Assembly (NCBI RefSeq): GCF_004342065.1
Contig: NZ_SLZU01000001.1
Span: 558,001-622,000 of the forward strand
Direction of reading: 5' to 3'
Length of the DNA: 64,000 nucleotides
From: Primorskyibacter sedentarius
GTDB lineage: Bacteria; Pseudomonadota; Alphaproteobacteria; Rhodobacterales; Rhodobacteraceae
Shown here in pieces: positions 24,721 through 34,759 of the stretch. The position numbers and the translations under genes are program-made. Position 1 is the stretch's first letter; each line of letters opens with the position of its first letter. The notes under the pieces were generated by a model. The model had not been told where the DNA came from. It was given only the letters and a program-made list of their open reading frames with translations, and ran no database searches.

Positions 24721-26355
24721 ATGGCTCTTTGCGCCACATATGGACCCATGCCGATGGCCGAGACGGCAGAGAAAGTTTCGATTGCGATGGTCGGCCCGTT
24801 GATCGTCAGCGGACCGGGTGGGGTCGTCCTGACCCCGACAGGTGCGAAGAACCAGGCGCTGATTGCGCTGCTCGCGCTTAGCCCGGGCATGTCCCGATCC
24901 CGCCGCTGGATCGAAGACAAGCTGTGGAGCACGTTCGGCGCCGAACAGGCAAGCGCGAACCTGCGGCAGGCCCTGACCAAGCTGCGCGCCGCCCTTGGCG
25001 ATGCCTCCGGAATTCTTCTGAGCGACCGGCTGAACATCTCGCTGGATCCGGCCCGCGTGAGCGTCGATGTGCTGCAACCCGATCTGCGGCTGGATCAGCC
25101 CCGCGACCTGCTTGAAGGGCTTGATGTTCGCGACCCGGAATTCGAAGATTGGCTCAGGGAAGAACGCGCGCAGCTTCGCGCCCGTTATGATGCGGTGCGC
25201 CCATCGGAAGCCAGAGGCATCCTGATCAATTGCCGCGCTGACGGGCATGGCTCTGCAACCTCTGCCCTGATCGGCGAGGTGCTGGCCAACCAGATCGGCG
25301 AGAATATTGCCGAACATGTGCGGGCGTGGCGGCAATCCGGGCGCCCGATTGATGCCGGCAAGGACGATCACCGCGATCTGGACGTGTCCTGCGATCTGCT
25401 GGATCAGGACGGCAACTCTACCGTCTTTGTGCGCGTCGGACACGCGCCTTCCGGCAAGATCCTTTATTCAAAGCTGCATAAACTCGACGGCCCCGACGAC
25501 ATTCTGGGCACCTCTCGCGATATCGCCACCCTTGTGTTCGAGGCCGCGGACAGGGTGGTCGGCAAGCTCCCCCTGATGATCGAGAATGCCCGGCCGGAAG
25601 CGCGGGCCACAGCCCTGTCGCGGCTGGCAATGTACCGCATGTTCAGCTTTGAGCCCGACGCGCTGCGCGAGGCCGACAGCCTGCTGCGGCAGGCGCATGA
25701 CGTGGACAATAACGGGCTTTATCTGGGGTGGCGCAGCCTGATCCGGTCAATCCAGTTCATCGAGCTGCTGGAGACCAATCCCGATGCCCTCAAGGAAGAG
25801 GCAGAGGCGCTGAACCATCAGGCGTTGGAGACGGGCGCCGACAATGCTTTGGTACAGGCGCTGATCAGCCAGGTCCGGGTGATGACGCTGGGCGATGCCG
25901 CAGGCGGGATCGATCTTGCCGAACAGGCGGTGGCGCGCAACCCAAGCAACGGCTTCGGATGGCAGGCGCTTGCCGCCGCCAGCATGTTGGCCGGACGCCC
26001 GGAAGATGCGCTGCGCCATTCCGAACACGGCCGTGCCATCGCGCGCTTTTCGCCGTTCAAGCATTGGTGGGACCTGTATCACTGCATCATCAGCGTCGCC
26101 TGTGGCAATCCACATCAAGCGATCGAAGCAGGCGAGGCAGCCGCCCGCGCAGCCCCCAGCTTTCGGCCGGCGCATCGGCACTTGCTCGCGCTCTATGCAA
26201 TGGATGGTCAGTTCGAAAAGGCGCAGGAAACCGCGACCCGGCTGACGCGGATCGAACCCGGCTTCACGCTCGACCGCATCCTGAATGACGACACTTACCC
26301 GGTGCGCACCCTGCGCAATACCGGCATGCTGGAACCGATCCGCGCTCTTCTCTAG
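24721..26355 (+). CDS. SARP/HilA-like transcriptional regulator with TPR region
   Basis: 544 residues. The N-terminal 110 residues form an OmpR-type winged helix of the SARP kind: GAKNQALIALLALSPGMSRS, then EDKLWSTFGAEQASANLRQA and LTKLRAALG. A bacterial transcriptional activation-like region follows. The C-terminal half is helical with TPR-like units (ALETGADNALVQALIS; PSNGFGWQALAAASMLAGRPEDALRHSEHG). SARP and HilA proteins activate clustered genes by binding direct repeats one helical turn apart, and such repeats occur before two genes here. It is divergent from the PAP2/haloperoxidase gene. Possible ATGs are 24721, 24748 and 24754; none has a strong ribosome site. No receiver domain or membrane helix is present. 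Confidence 0.82.
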   Translation: MALCATYGPMPMAETAEKVSIAMVGPLIVSGPGGVVLTPTGAKNQALIALLALSPGMSRSRRWIEDKLWSTFGAEQASANLRQALTKLRAALGDASGILLSDRLNISLDPARVSVDVLQPDLRLDQPRDLLEGLDVRDPEFEDWLREERAQLRARYDAVRPSEARGILINCRADGHGSATSALIGEVLANQIGENIAEHVRAWRQSGRPIDAGKDDHRDLDVSCDLLDQDGNSTVFVRVGHAPSGKILYSKLHKLDGPDDILGTSRDIATLVFEAADRVVGKLPLMIENARPEARATALSRLAMYRMFSFEPDALREADSLLRQAHDVDNNGLYLGWRSLIRSIQFIELLETNPDALKEEAEALNHQALETGADNALVQALISQVRVMTLGDAAGGIDLAEQAVARNPSNGFGWQALAAASMLAGRPEDALRHSEHGRAIARFSPFKHWWDLYHCIISVACGNPHQAIEAGEAAARAAPSFRPAHRHLLALYAMDGQFEKAQETATRLTRIEPGFTLDRILNDDTYPVRTLRNTGMLEPIRALL

Positions 26356-26504
26356 GTCGCGGCGGATGCCCGCTCTGACCTGCGCGTCCCCGCGGTAACG
26401 CCGCCCGACCATGCGTGCTGACCAACGATGCGACGTATCACCATCATATTTCGGGGCGATAATGCCGGGATGCGGGACCTTTGCATTGTTGGAAACCGGA
26501 CGCG

Positions 26505-27536
26505 TCAATCTTCGGGCCGGACATCCAGCAATTTCCGGATCAGGCCGGCTTTGGAAATCTCTCCGACAGTCTCGCCACCCTCGACGACCGCAAGCGGCGT
26601 GTCCTGGTCGACAATGCTGCGCATCGCCTCTTCCACGGTTGCCAAAGCGTCGATCCGGTGCGTTGCCCGCCCTGTCAGCGGCTCCATCACATCCGCCGCG
26701 GTAAGCACGCCAAGCGGATTCATGTTGGCCACGAAATCGGCGACATATTCATTGGCCGGGTTGGTGAAAATCTCTTTCGGAGTGCCGTTCTGGACGATCC
26801 GCCCGCCTTCCATGATCGCGATATGGTTGCCAAGCCTGAACGCCTCATCAAGATCGTGGCTGACGAAAATGATGGTGCGGCGAAGCTTTTGTTGCAGGTC
26901 GAGAAGTTCGTCCTGAAGCCGCGTCCGGATCAGCGGGTCAAGCGCCGAAAACGGCTCGTCCATCAGCAGGATGGGGGCGTCGGTGGCAAAGGCGCGGGCC
27001 AGCCCGACGCGCTGCTGCATCCCGCCAGATAGCTCGCCAACCTTGCGGTCGCCCCAGTCGGCCAGCCCGACCAGTTCCAGCTGTTCATCGACCTTGGCGC
27101 GCCGTTCCTTGCGGGGCAGACCGGCCAGTTCCAACCCCAGCCCGACATTCTCGTGGACCGTCCTCCAGGGAAGCAGCCCGAATTGCTGAAACACCATCGC
27201 GACGCATTCGCGGCGCACGCGGCGCAGATCCGCGATACCCGAATGGGTGACATCGCAAGTCCAGTCGCCGTCATGTATCGTGACACTGCCGCGCGCCACC
27301 GGGTTCAGCCCGTTGATCGCACGCAGCAAAGTGGACTTGCCCGACCCCGACAGACCCATCAGGACGAGGATCTCCCCTTCCTCAACGGTCAGGGAGCAAT
27401 CATGCACGCCCAGAACCTGTTCGGTTCGGGTCTGGATCTCGGCCCGGTCAAGCCCCTCATCCATCAGCGGCAAAGCCTTTTCGGGGGCGTTCCCGAAGAC
27501 GATGGAAACGTTGTCGATCTTGACAGCAGCGGTCAT
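26505..27536 (-). CDS. choV: Choline ABC transporter, ATP-binding protein
   Basis: 343 residues, third gene of a leftward choXWV operon. Walker A is GLSGSGKST, the signature is LSGGMQQRVGLARA, Walker B is ILLMDEPFSALDP and the switch histidine lies in FVSHDLDEA. The N-terminus has the extra helical lead typical of the ProV/ChoV/OpuA group, and about 70 residues after the ATPase core resemble a CBS-like C-terminal region. It energises choline or betaine import. The start overlaps the choW stop by ATGA. The gene is convergent with the SARP-like gene; no clear terminator was found in the 149-bp gap. Confidence 0.92.
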   Translation of the reverse strand: MTAAVKIDNVSIVFGNAPEKALPLMDEGLDRAEIQTRTEQVLGVHDCSLTVEEGEILVLMGLSGSGKSTLLRAINGLNPVARGSVTIHDGDWTCDVTHSGIADLRRVRRECVAMVFQQFGLLPWRTVHENVGLGLELAGLPRKERRAKVDEQLELVGLADWGDRKVGELSGGMQQRVGLARAFATDAPILLMDEPFSALDPLIRTRLQDELLDLQQKLRRTIIFVSHDLDEAFRLGNHIAIMEGGRIVQNGTPKEIFTNPANEYVADFVANMNPLGVLTAADVMEPLTGRATHRIDALATVEEAMRSIVDQDTPLAVVEGGETVGEISKAGLIRKLLDVRPED

Positions 27537-28369
27537 TTTCGGGCCCCCACGTTGAGCATCCGGTCAAGGATGATGGCAACCACGACGATGACAAAGCCGC
27601 TTTCGAACCCCAGCGCCGTGTTCACCTGATTAAGCGCCCGGACGACCGGCACTCCCAGCCCGTCCGCGCCCACAAGTGCCGCGATCACCACCATCGACAG
27701 TGACAGCATGATGGTCTGGTTCAGCCCCGCCATGATCTGCGGGAAGGCATAAGGCAGTTCGACCTTCAGCAATGTCTGGCGGGGTGTTGCGCCAAAGGCC
27801 CGCGCCGCCTCCAGCAGCGCCTGCGGTGTCGAGGACACGCCAAGCCATGTCAGCCGGATCGGGGCGGGCAGCACGAAGATCACCGTGGCGATCAATCCGG
27901 GCACCATGCCGATGCCGAAAAAGACGATTGCAGGGATTAGGTAGACGAAGGTCGGCAGGGTCTGCATCAGGTCCAGCACGGGCCGCATCGCGGCATAAAG
28001 CCGTGGCCGGTGCGCCGCAGCGATGCCAATCGGCACGCCCAGCCCCATGCAAACCACGCAGGCCGACAGGACCAGCGTCAGGCTCTCGGTGGTTTCTTCC
28101 CAGTAGTCCTGATTGATAACGAAGAGAAAGCCCACCGCTACGAACAGGCAAACTTTCCAGCTGCGTTGCAGCGCCCAGGTCAAAGCGACGAAAACCGCGA
28201 TCACGATCAGCGGGTTCGGGGTTTGCAGCACCCACAGGATGCCGTCGATCATCGCCTCCAGCGTGTCGGCCAGGAAGTCGAAGAAAACGCTCCCCTTTTT
28301 CTCCAACCACTCAAAGCCACTCCCCGCGAGCTTTCCCACGGGGATCTTGTTTTCCGTCAACCAGTCCAT
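27533..28369 (-). CDS. choW: Choline ABC transporter, permease protein
   Basis: 278 residues from the ATG at 28367-28369 (AGGGATGG upstream); a longer frame from 28411 has no ribosome site. The start MDWLTENKIPVGKLAGSGFEWLEKKG is typical of the ProW/ChoW lead before the helices. About six hydrophobic segments follow, with the coupling-loop sequence EAARAFGATPRQTLLKVELPYAFPQI. It forms the membrane channel for choline uptake with ChoV and ChoX. The spacing to choX is about 80 bp and includes no terminator. Confidence 0.92.
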   Translation of the reverse strand: MDWLTENKIPVGKLAGSGFEWLEKKGSVFFDFLADTLEAMIDGILWVLQTPNPLIVIAVFVALTWALQRSWKVCLFVAVGFLFVINQDYWEETTESLTLVLSACVVCMGLGVPIGIAAAHRPRLYAAMRPVLDLMQTLPTFVYLIPAIVFFGIGMVPGLIATVIFVLPAPIRLTWLGVSSTPQALLEAARAFGATPRQTLLKVELPYAFPQIMAGLNQTIMLSLSMVVIAALVGADGLGVPVVRALNQVNTALGFESGFVIVVVAIILDRMLNVGARK

Positions 28370-28448
28370 CGGGCCATCCCTGTTCGTGACCGCGCAGAAA
28401 ATGCCCCGCACGGCGGGCAGACCCGGATCGGGACTGCCCGGATTGCGG

Positions 28449-29369
28449 TTACTCGCTCAGCGCGGCGCTGACGGCGGCCAAAGCGTCGCCACCATCCATC
28501 GTGGTCACCCCGTCCAGCCAGGCCGCATAGGCATCTGCATTGCCTGCCAGCCATGCGCGTGCGGCATCTTCGGGATCTTCGCCGTCATCAAGGATGGCGC
28601 CCATGATCTCGTTTTCCATCGCCAGCGTGAATTCGAGATTTTGCAGCAGCTTGCCCACGTTGGGGCAGGCCTCGACGTAACCGGCCGTGGTGTTGGTGTA
28701 GACCGTGGCACCACCAAGGTTGGGGCCGAACCAGTCATCGCCACCTTCCAGATAGGTCATGTCGAAATTGGCGTTCATCGGATGCGGCTCCCAGCCCAGG
28801 AACACGACAGGCTCGTCGCGCCCCGACGCGCGTGCAACCTGCGACAGCATCCCCTGTTCAGAGCTTTCGACAACGTCGAACCCGTCAAGACCAAAGGCGT
28901 TGTCGGCGATCATGTCCATGATCAGGCGGTTGCCGTCATTGCCGGGCTCGATGCCGTAGATCTCGCCATCCAGCGCGTCCTTGTGTTCGGCGATGGACGC
29001 GAAATCCGTGATCCCCAGCGCCGCACCTGCCGCATTGGTGGCCAGCGTGTATTTCGCCCCTTCAAGGTTGGCGCGGACGGTATCGACGGTGCCCGCCTCG
29101 CGGTAGGCCGCGATATCGGCCTCCATCGTGGGCATCCAGTTGCCCAGGAAGACATGAACGTCACCCTCTGCCAACGCGGTATAGGTAACCGGAACGGACA
29201 GGACCTTTACATCGACGTCGTATCCCAGCGCTTCCAGCACGACGGCTGTTGCAGCGGTGGTTGCCGTGATGTCGGTCCAGCCCACATCGGACATGACAAC
29301 CTCGTCACATGCGGCATAGGCGATGCCCGCGGTAAGTGCAAAAATGGATGCAGCAGTTGCCAGCTTCAT
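28449..29369 (-). CDS. choX: Choline ABC transporter, periplasmic substrate-binding protein
   Basis: 306 residues from the ATG at 29367-29369 with GGGAGA upstream; the longer frame from 29423 would read through the operator region. A signal peptide (MKLATAASIFALTAGIAYAA) precedes the mature start CDEVVMSDVGWTDITATTAA, which matches the ChoX/ProX family. Aromatic residues expected to form the quaternary-ammonium cage are in VGWTD, GNWMP, GIEPGNDGN and LGWEPHPMN. It delivers choline to ChoWV. It is divergent from betI, with a strong palindrome between, so uptake and oxidation are probably controlled together by BetI. Confidence 0.93.
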   Translation of the reverse strand: MKLATAASIFALTAGIAYAACDEVVMSDVGWTDITATTAATAVVLEALGYDVDVKVLSVPVTYTALAEGDVHVFLGNWMPTMEADIAAYREAGTVDTVRANLEGAKYTLATNAAGAALGITDFASIAEHKDALDGEIYGIEPGNDGNRLIMDMIADNAFGLDGFDVVESSEQGMLSQVARASGRDEPVVFLGWEPHPMNANFDMTYLEGGDDWFGPNLGGATVYTNTTAGYVEACPNVGKLLQNLEFTLAMENEIMGAILDDGEDPEDAARAWLAGNADAYAAWLDGVTTMDGGDALAAVSAALSE

Positions 29370-29404
29370 TCGTTTCTCCCTGTCGGACGCTTCGTCCCGT
29401 TTAC

Positions 29405-29426
29405 TGATTGACCAGTTAATCAATCA
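29405..29426. promoter_or_regulatory. Candidate BetI operator between choX and betI
   Basis: TGATTGA (29405-29411) and TCAATCA (29420-29426) form a perfect 7-bp inverted repeat with an 8-bp centre, midway between the divergent choX and betI genes. GTCAA-T-TTGAC (29436-29446) is a second small dyad next to it. Position and AT-rich TTGA/TCAA arms resemble BetI sites known from other bacteria; binding is inferred. Confidence 0.6.
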
Positions 29427-29475
29427 CTGATTAGGGTCAATTTGACAACCGTTTTCTTGGCAACCGGGTAGACAG

Positions 29476-30048
29476 ATGGGAATCGAGGTCAGACGCAAGA
29501 GAGAGCTCGTGATCGCCGCGATCGAAGAGATCGGCGCGCAAGGGTCGCTTGACGTCACCGTCAGCAAGATCGCCCGGCGGGCCGGTGTCTCTTCGGCGCT
29601 GGCCTTTCACTATTTCGGCGACAAGGACCGCCTGTTCCTGTCGGCCATGCGCTATGTGCTGACAATCTACGGCGCCGAAGTGCGCGCCGCGCTGGCCAGG
29701 GCGGAAGGGCATGATGCCCGGCTGCGCGCCCTCATCCATGCCAGCTTTACCCCGTCCAATTTCTGCACGACCGCAATCGCCGCCTGGCTGAACTTCTACG
29801 TACTGGCCCAACGCTCACCTGAGGCGAAACGCCTGCTCAGGGTCTATCAGCGCAGGCTGCATTCCAACCTTGTGCATGACCTCAAACCGCTGACCGGGGC
29901 AGAGGCGACAGCCATAGCAGAGCGTATCGGCGGGTTGATCGACGGGCTGTACCTGCGCTTTGCCCTGACCCCTGCTGGGCTGAATGGCGAAAGTGCCACG
30001 GCGCTTGTCCTGTCCGCCCTGGACCACGAAATCGGAGCTGCCGCATGA
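29476..30048 (+). CDS. betI: Transcriptional repressor BetI (TetR family)
   Basis: 190 residues. The TetR HTH is at about 9-55 (RKRELVIAAIEEIGAQGSLD, then VSKIARRAGVSSALAFHYFGDKDRLF), and the ligand domain has the BetI features SNFCTTAIAAWLNFY and RIGGLIDGLYLRFAL. BetI is a choline-responsive repressor of choline uptake and oxidation genes. The stop overlaps the betC ATG by 4 bp, so it heads the betICBA operon. Confidence 0.93.
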   Translation: MGIEVRRKRELVIAAIEEIGAQGSLDVTVSKIARRAGVSSALAFHYFGDKDRLFLSAMRYVLTIYGAEVRAALARAEGHDARLRALIHASFTPSNFCTTAIAAWLNFYVLAQRSPEAKRLLRVYQRRLHSNLVHDLKPLTGAEATAIAERIGGLIDGLYLRFALTPAGLNGESATALVLSALDHEIGAAA

Positions 30049-31553
30049 CAAAACCCAATATCCTGATCCTGATGGTGGATCAGCTGAACGGCACGCTCTT
30101 TCCCGATGGCCCCGCCGATTTCCTGCACCTGCCCAACCTGACAAAGCTGGCCGAACGGTCGACCCGTTTCAAATATGCTTACACGGCCAGCCCGCTTTGT
30201 GCGCCGGGGCGGGCCAGCTTCATGTCCGGGCAGCTGCCATCCGTCACGGGCGTCTATGACAATGCGGCCGAGTTCCCCTCGGACCTGCCCACTTATGCGC
30301 ATCACCTGCGCCGCGCGGGCTATCACACATGTCTGTCGGGCAAGATGCATTTCGTCGGTCCCGACCAGATGCACGGCTTCGAAGAGCGGCTGACAACCGA
30401 CATCTATCCGGCTGATTTCGGCTGGACACCCGATTACCGCAAGCCGGGCGAACGCATCGGCTGGTGGTATCACAATATGGGCTCCGTCACCGGGTCGGGC
30501 GTGGCCGAGATCACCAACCAGATGGAATATGATGACGAGGTTGCCTATAACGCGACCCGCAAGCTCTATGACCTCGCGCGTGGCAAGGATGACCGCCCGT
30601 GGTGCCTGACCGTCAGCTTCACCCACCCGCATGACCCCTATGTGGCGCGGCGGGAATTCTGGGATCTTTACGAGGATTGCGCGCATCTGGAACCGCAGGT
30701 CGGTGCCATCCCCTATGACGATCAGGACGCCCATTCCAAACGCATCTTCGATGCCAATGACTGGCGCAGCTTCGATATCACCCGCGCAGACATCCGCCGC
30801 TCGCGCCGCGCCTATTTCGCCAATTGCTCCTACCTGGATCAGAAGATCGGAGAGATCCTCGACGTGCTGGAACGCACCCGGCAAGAGGCGATCATCGTTT
30901 TCGTGTCGGATCACGGCGACATGCTGGGCGAGCGTGGACTTTGGTTCAAGATGAGCTTCTTTGAAGGCTCCTCCCGCGTGCCGATGATGATCTCTGCCCC
31001 CGGCATGGCGCCGGGGCTGGTCACCGATCCCGTGTCCAATATCGACATCTGCCCAACGCTTTGCGATCTGGCAGGCGTGTCGATGGAAGAGGTGGCCCCC
31101 TGGACACAGGGCGAAAGCCTTGTTCCCCTTGGAAAAGGTGCCACCCGCGACACGCCCGTGGCAATGGAATACGCGGCAGAGGCGTCTTACGCACCGATGG
31201 TATCGCTGCGCTATGGCAAGTGGAAATACAACCGCTGCGCGCTCGACCCCGATCAGCTCTTTGATCTGGAAAACGACCCGCACGAGCTGACCAACCTCGC
31301 GAATATGCCTGCCCATGCGGGCACGCTGGCCACGCTGCGCGCAAAGGCCGACGCCCGCTGGGATCTGGACCGCTTCGATGCCGACGTGCGCAAAAGCCAG
31401 GCCCGCCGCTGGATCGTCTACGAGGCATTGCGCAACGGCAGCTACTACCCGTGGGATTACCAACCGCTTCAGAAAGCCTCCGAGCGGTTCATGCGCAACC
31501 ACATGGATCTCAACGACGTCGAAGAAAACCAGCGCTTCCCGCGCGGCGAATGA
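30045..31553 (+). CDS. betC: Choline-sulfatase
   Basis: 502 residues, type I sulfatase. The formylglycine site is Cys52 in [13 protein letters not shown] (CxPxR), and N-terminal [12 protein letters not shown] supplies the metal-binding aspartate. Further metal residues lie in [15 protein letters not shown]. The C-terminal [20 protein letters not shown] and [10 protein letters not shown] tail is typical of choline-sulfatases. It hydrolyses choline-O-sulfate to choline and sulfate, giving the cell both osmoprotectant and sulfur. No formylglycine-generating enzyme is visible nearby. Start ATG overlaps betI. Confidence 0.95.
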   Translation: MTKPNILILMVDQLNGTLFPDGPADFLHLPNLTKLAERSTRFKYAYTASPLCAPGRASFMSGQLPSVTGVYDNAAEFPSDLPTYAHHLRRAGYHTCLSGKMHFVGPDQMHGFEERLTTDIYPADFGWTPDYRKPGERIGWWYHNMGSVTGSGVAEITNQMEYDDEVAYNATRKLYDLARGKDDRPWCLTVSFTHPHDPYVARREFWDLYEDCAHLEPQVGAIPYDDQDAHSKRIFDANDWRSFDITRADIRRSRRAYFANCSYLDQKIGEILDVLERTRQEAIIVFVSDHGDMLGERGLWFKMSFFEGSSRVPMMISAPGMAPGLVTDPVSNIDICPTLCDLAGVSMEEVAPWTQGESLVPLGKGATRDTPVAMEYAAEASYAPMVSLRYGKWKYNRCALDPDQLFDLENDPHELTNLANMPAHAGTLATLRAKADARWDLDRFDADVRKSQARRWIVYEALRNGSYYPWDYQPLQKASERFMRNHMDLNDVEENQRFPRGE

Positions 31554-31575
31554 CGCCTATCTGAAAGGCCCCCTT

Positions 31576-33036
31576 ATGACCTACCCGACCCAGCCCACCG
31601 CCAGCCATTACATCAATGGCGCTTACGTCGAAGATGCCTCAGGCACGCCGCTTTCGGTGATCTACCCCGCTACCGGGGCCGAAATCGCGCAGCTTCACGA
31701 AGCATCGCCCGATCTGGTGGATAGCGCGCTAGCCGCCGCTCACCGCGCGCAGCCCGCATGGGCCGCCATGTCGGGAACAGAGCGGGGCCGCATCCTGCGC
31801 CGCGCCGCCGACATCATGCGAGAGCGCAACCACGACCTGTCGGTGCTGGAAACCTATGACACCGGCAAACCCCTGCCGGAAACGCTGGTCGCCGATGCCA
31901 CCTCTGCCGCCGATGCGCTGGAATATTTCGGCGGTATCGCGGGCAGTCTGGCGGGCGAGCATATCCAGCTGCCCGGCGGCGATTTCGTCTACACCCGCCG
32001 CGAGGCGCTTGGCGTCTGCGTCGGCATCGGCGCGTGGAACTACCCCACCCAGATCGCCGCGTGGAAAGCCGCGCCCGCGCTGGCATGCGGCAACACGATG
32101 GTGTTCAAACCCTCCGAAATGACCCCGCTTTGCGCGCTGAAACTGGCAGAGATCCTGACCGAGGCGGGCGCACCTGCGGGCGTGTTCAACGTGGTGCAGG
32201 GCAAGGGTGCGGTTGGCGCACAGCTTGTCGGTGATGCGCGCGTGGCCAAGGTCTCGCTCACCGGATCGGTGCCGACGGGTGCCAAGGTCTATGCCGCAGC
32301 CGCTGCCGGGCTGAAACACGCCACGATGGAACTGGGCGGCAAGTCGCCTCTGGTGATCTTCGACGATGCCGATCTGGAAAGCGCCGTGTCTGGCGCGATC
32401 AACGCCAATTTCTACTCCACCGGGCAGGTCTGTTCCAACGGCACGCGCGTCTTCGTGCAAAGGGGCATTAAGGACGCCTTCATCAAACGCCTTGCCGAAC
32501 GGCTGCAAGGTGCCGTGATCGGTGATCCGATGCAGATGGAAACCACGATCGGCCCGATGGTCAGCCAGACACAGCTTGATATCGTGCTGGGCTATCTTGA
32601 AAAAGGTCAGGCCGAGGGCGCGCGCCTTGTTACCGGCGGCAAACGGCTGGACCGCGACGGGTTTTATATCGAACCGGCAGTCTTTGCCGACGTCACCGAC
32701 GACATGACCATCGCCCGCGAAGAGATTTTCGGCCCCGTCATGTCCGTGCTGGATTTCGACACCGAAGAAGAGGCCCTGACCCGCGCCAATGCCACCGAAT
32801 TTGGCCTGGCCGCAGGCGTCTTCACGCAGGATATCACCCGCGCTCACCGGATGGTTGCCGGGTTCGAGGCGGGCAGCTGCTATATCAACACCTACAACCT
32901 GACCCCGGTAGAGGCGCCGTTTGGCGGGTCCAAGATGTCCGGCGTGGGTCGAGAAAACGGCAGCTCTGCCATTGGCCATTGGTCAGAGCTTAAATCCGTC
33001 TATGTCGCGATGGGCCCGTGCGAGGCAGCCTTCTGA
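31576..33036 (+). CDS. betB: Betaine aldehyde dehydrogenase
   Basis: 486 residues from the ATG at 31576, 22 bp after betC, with AAAGG upstream. Catalytic Cys286 ([13 protein letters not shown]), general base Glu252 (MELGGKSP), Asn155 (IGAWNYP) and Lys178 (VFKPSE) are all in place. It oxidises betaine aldehyde to glycine betaine with NAD+, the last step of the pathway. The stop overlaps the betA start (TGATG). Confidence 0.96.
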   Translation: MTYPTQPTASHYINGAYVEDASGTPLSVIYPATGAEIAQLHEASPDLVDSALAAAHRAQPAWAAMSGTERGRILRRAADIMRERNHDLSVLETYDTGKPLPETLVADATSAADALEYFGGIAGSLAGEHIQLPGGDFVYTRREALGVCVGIGAWNYPTQIAAWKAAPALACGNTMVFKPSEMTPLCALKLAEILTEAGAPAGVFNVVQGKGAVGAQLVGDARVAKVSLTGSVPTGAKVYAAAAAGLKHATMELGGKSPLVIFDDADLESAVSGAINANFYSTGQVCSNGTRVFVQRGIKDAFIKRLAERLQGAVIGDPMQMETTIGPMVSQTQLDIVLGYLEKGQAEGARLVTGGKRLDRDGFYIEPAVFADVTDDMTIAREEIFGPVMSVLDFDTEEEALTRANATEFGLAAGVFTQDITRAHRMVAGFEAGSCYINTYNLTPVEAPFGGSKMSGVGRENGSSAIGHWSELKSVYVAMGPCEAAF

Positions 33037-34694
33037 TGCAGGCCGATTATGTCATCGTCGGTGCGGGCAGCGCAGGCTGCGCGCTGGCCTACCGCCTGTC
33101 TGAGGCCGGGCATTCCGTGATCGTCATCGAACATGGCGGCACCGATGCGGGGCCATTCATCCAGATGCCGGCAGCGCTCAGCTATCCGATGAACATGTCG
33201 CGCTATGACTGGGGCTATCTCAGCGAGCCGGAACCGAACCTTGGTGGCCGGCAACTTGTCGTGCCGCGCGGCAAGGTGATCGGCGGGTCCTCGTCGATCA
33301 ACGGGATGATCTATGTGCGCGGGCACGCGCGCGACTTTGAAACATGGGCCGAAATGGGGGCCAAGGGTTGGTCCTATGCCGATGTCCTGCCCTATTACAA
33401 ACGGCTGGAGCATTGGCATGATGGCGGCCATGGCGGCGATGCAAGCTGGCGCGGCACCGATGGCCCGCTGCATGTCAGTCGCGGACCGCGCACCAACCCG
33501 CTGACCCGCGCCTTTGTCGAGGCGGGCCAAGAGGCCGGCTATCAGGTCACCGGCGACTATAACGGCGAAAAGCAGGAAGGTTTCGGCCCCTTCGATTCGA
33601 CGATCTGGAAAGGCCAGCGCTGGTCTGCGGCCAATGCCTATCTCCGCCCCGCGCTGAAACGCGAGAATTGCACGCTGATCCGCGCCCTCGCCCGGCGTGT
33701 CGTCATCAACGAGGGTCGCGCCACCGGGGTCGAAGTCACGCGCAATGGTGCAACCGAGGTGATCGCAGCGCGGGCCGAGGTGATCCTTGCGGCGTCCTCG
33801 ATCAACTCGCCCAAGCTGCTGATGCTGTCCGGTATCGGCCCCGCCGCGCATCTGGCCGAACACGGGATCGATGTCGTGGCTGACCGTCCCGGCGTCGGGC
33901 AGAACCTGCAGGACCATCTGGAGCTTTACATCCAGCAGGCCGCGACCCAGCCGGTCAGCCTGTTCAAGCACTGGAACCTCTTTGGCAAGGCAATGATCGG
34001 CGCGCAGTGGCTCTTCACCCGCACCGGGCTGGGCGCGTCGAACCAGTTCGAAAGCGCGGGCTTCATCCGCAGCCGGGCGGGGATCGACTATCCCGACATC
34101 CAGTTCCATTTCCTGCCCATCGCGGTACGTTATGATGGCAAGGTCGCCGCCGAAGGCCACGGTTTTCAGGCGCATGTCGGGCCGATGCGATCAAAGTCGC
34201 GCGGTGCCGTCAGCCTGCGCTCGGCCGATCCCGTCGAGGCCCCCCGCATCGCGTTCAACTACATGTCCCACCCGGATGACTGGGATGAATTCCGCACCTG
34301 CATCCACCTGACGCGAGAGATCTTTGCACAGGACGCCTTTGCCCCTTATCGCGGCAAGGAAATCCAGCCCGGCGCGGATGTGCAAAGCGATGCAGCGTTA
34401 GATGATTTCATCCGCGAACATGTCGAGAGCGCCTACCATCCCTGCGGCACCTGCCGGATGGGACGTGCGGATGATCCGGCGGCAGTGGTGGACCCCGAAA
34501 CCCGCGTGATCGGTGTGGACGGGCTGCGCGTCGCCGACAGCTCGGTCTTCCCGCAGATCACCAATGGCAATCTCAACGCGCCGTCGATCATGGTGGGGGA
34601 AAAGGCCGCCGACCACATTCTGGATCGCGGAATGCTGCCCGCCTCGAATGCGCAGCCCTGGATTCACCCCGACTGGCAGAACTCTCAGCGCTGA
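33036..34694 (+). CDS. betA: Choline dehydrogenase (GMC oxidoreductase)
   Basis: 552 residues. The FAD-binding Rossmann motif is [18 protein letters not shown] at the start; GMC signatures are [20 protein letters not shown] and GAGL-like [16 protein letters not shown]; the catalytic histidine lies in [12 protein letters not shown]. It oxidises choline to betaine aldehyde at the membrane. The ATG overlaps the betB TGA by one base, so betICBA is tightly coupled. A hairpin 22 bp after the stop probably ends the operon. Confidence 0.96.
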   Translation: MQADYVIVGAGSAGCALAYRLSEAGHSVIVIEHGGTDAGPFIQMPAALSYPMNMSRYDWGYLSEPEPNLGGRQLVVPRGKVIGGSSSINGMIYVRGHARDFETWAEMGAKGWSYADVLPYYKRLEHWHDGGHGGDASWRGTDGPLHVSRGPRTNPLTRAFVEAGQEAGYQVTGDYNGEKQEGFGPFDSTIWKGQRWSAANAYLRPALKRENCTLIRALARRVVINEGRATGVEVTRNGATEVIAARAEVILAASSINSPKLLMLSGIGPAAHLAEHGIDVVADRPGVGQNLQDHLELYIQQAATQPVSLFKHWNLFGKAMIGAQWLFTRTGLGASNQFESAGFIRSRAGIDYPDIQFHFLPIAVRYDGKVAAEGHGFQAHVGPMRSKSRGAVSLRSADPVEAPRIAFNYMSHPDDWDEFRTCIHLTREIFAQDAFAPYRGKEIQPGADVQSDAALDDFIREHVESAYHPCGTCRMGRADDPAAVVDPETRVIGVDGLRVADSSVFPQITNGNLNAPSIMVGEKAADHILDRGMLPASNAQPWIHPDWQNSQR

Positions 34695-34716
34695 ACCCAT
34701 GCCACCCGCGACACCC

Positions 34717-34738
34717 GCCCCGGCCCCCGAGCCGGGGC
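34717..34738. terminator. Terminator hairpin between convergent betA and modA
   Basis: GCCCCGGC (34717-34724) and GCCGGGGC (34731-34738) form a perfect 8-bp stem with a 6-base loop in the 65-bp gap between two converging genes, so it may serve both. It resembles the stem after sdhE. Confidence 0.65.
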
Positions 34739-34759
34739 CTCGCGCCGCTTCGCCGCCCG

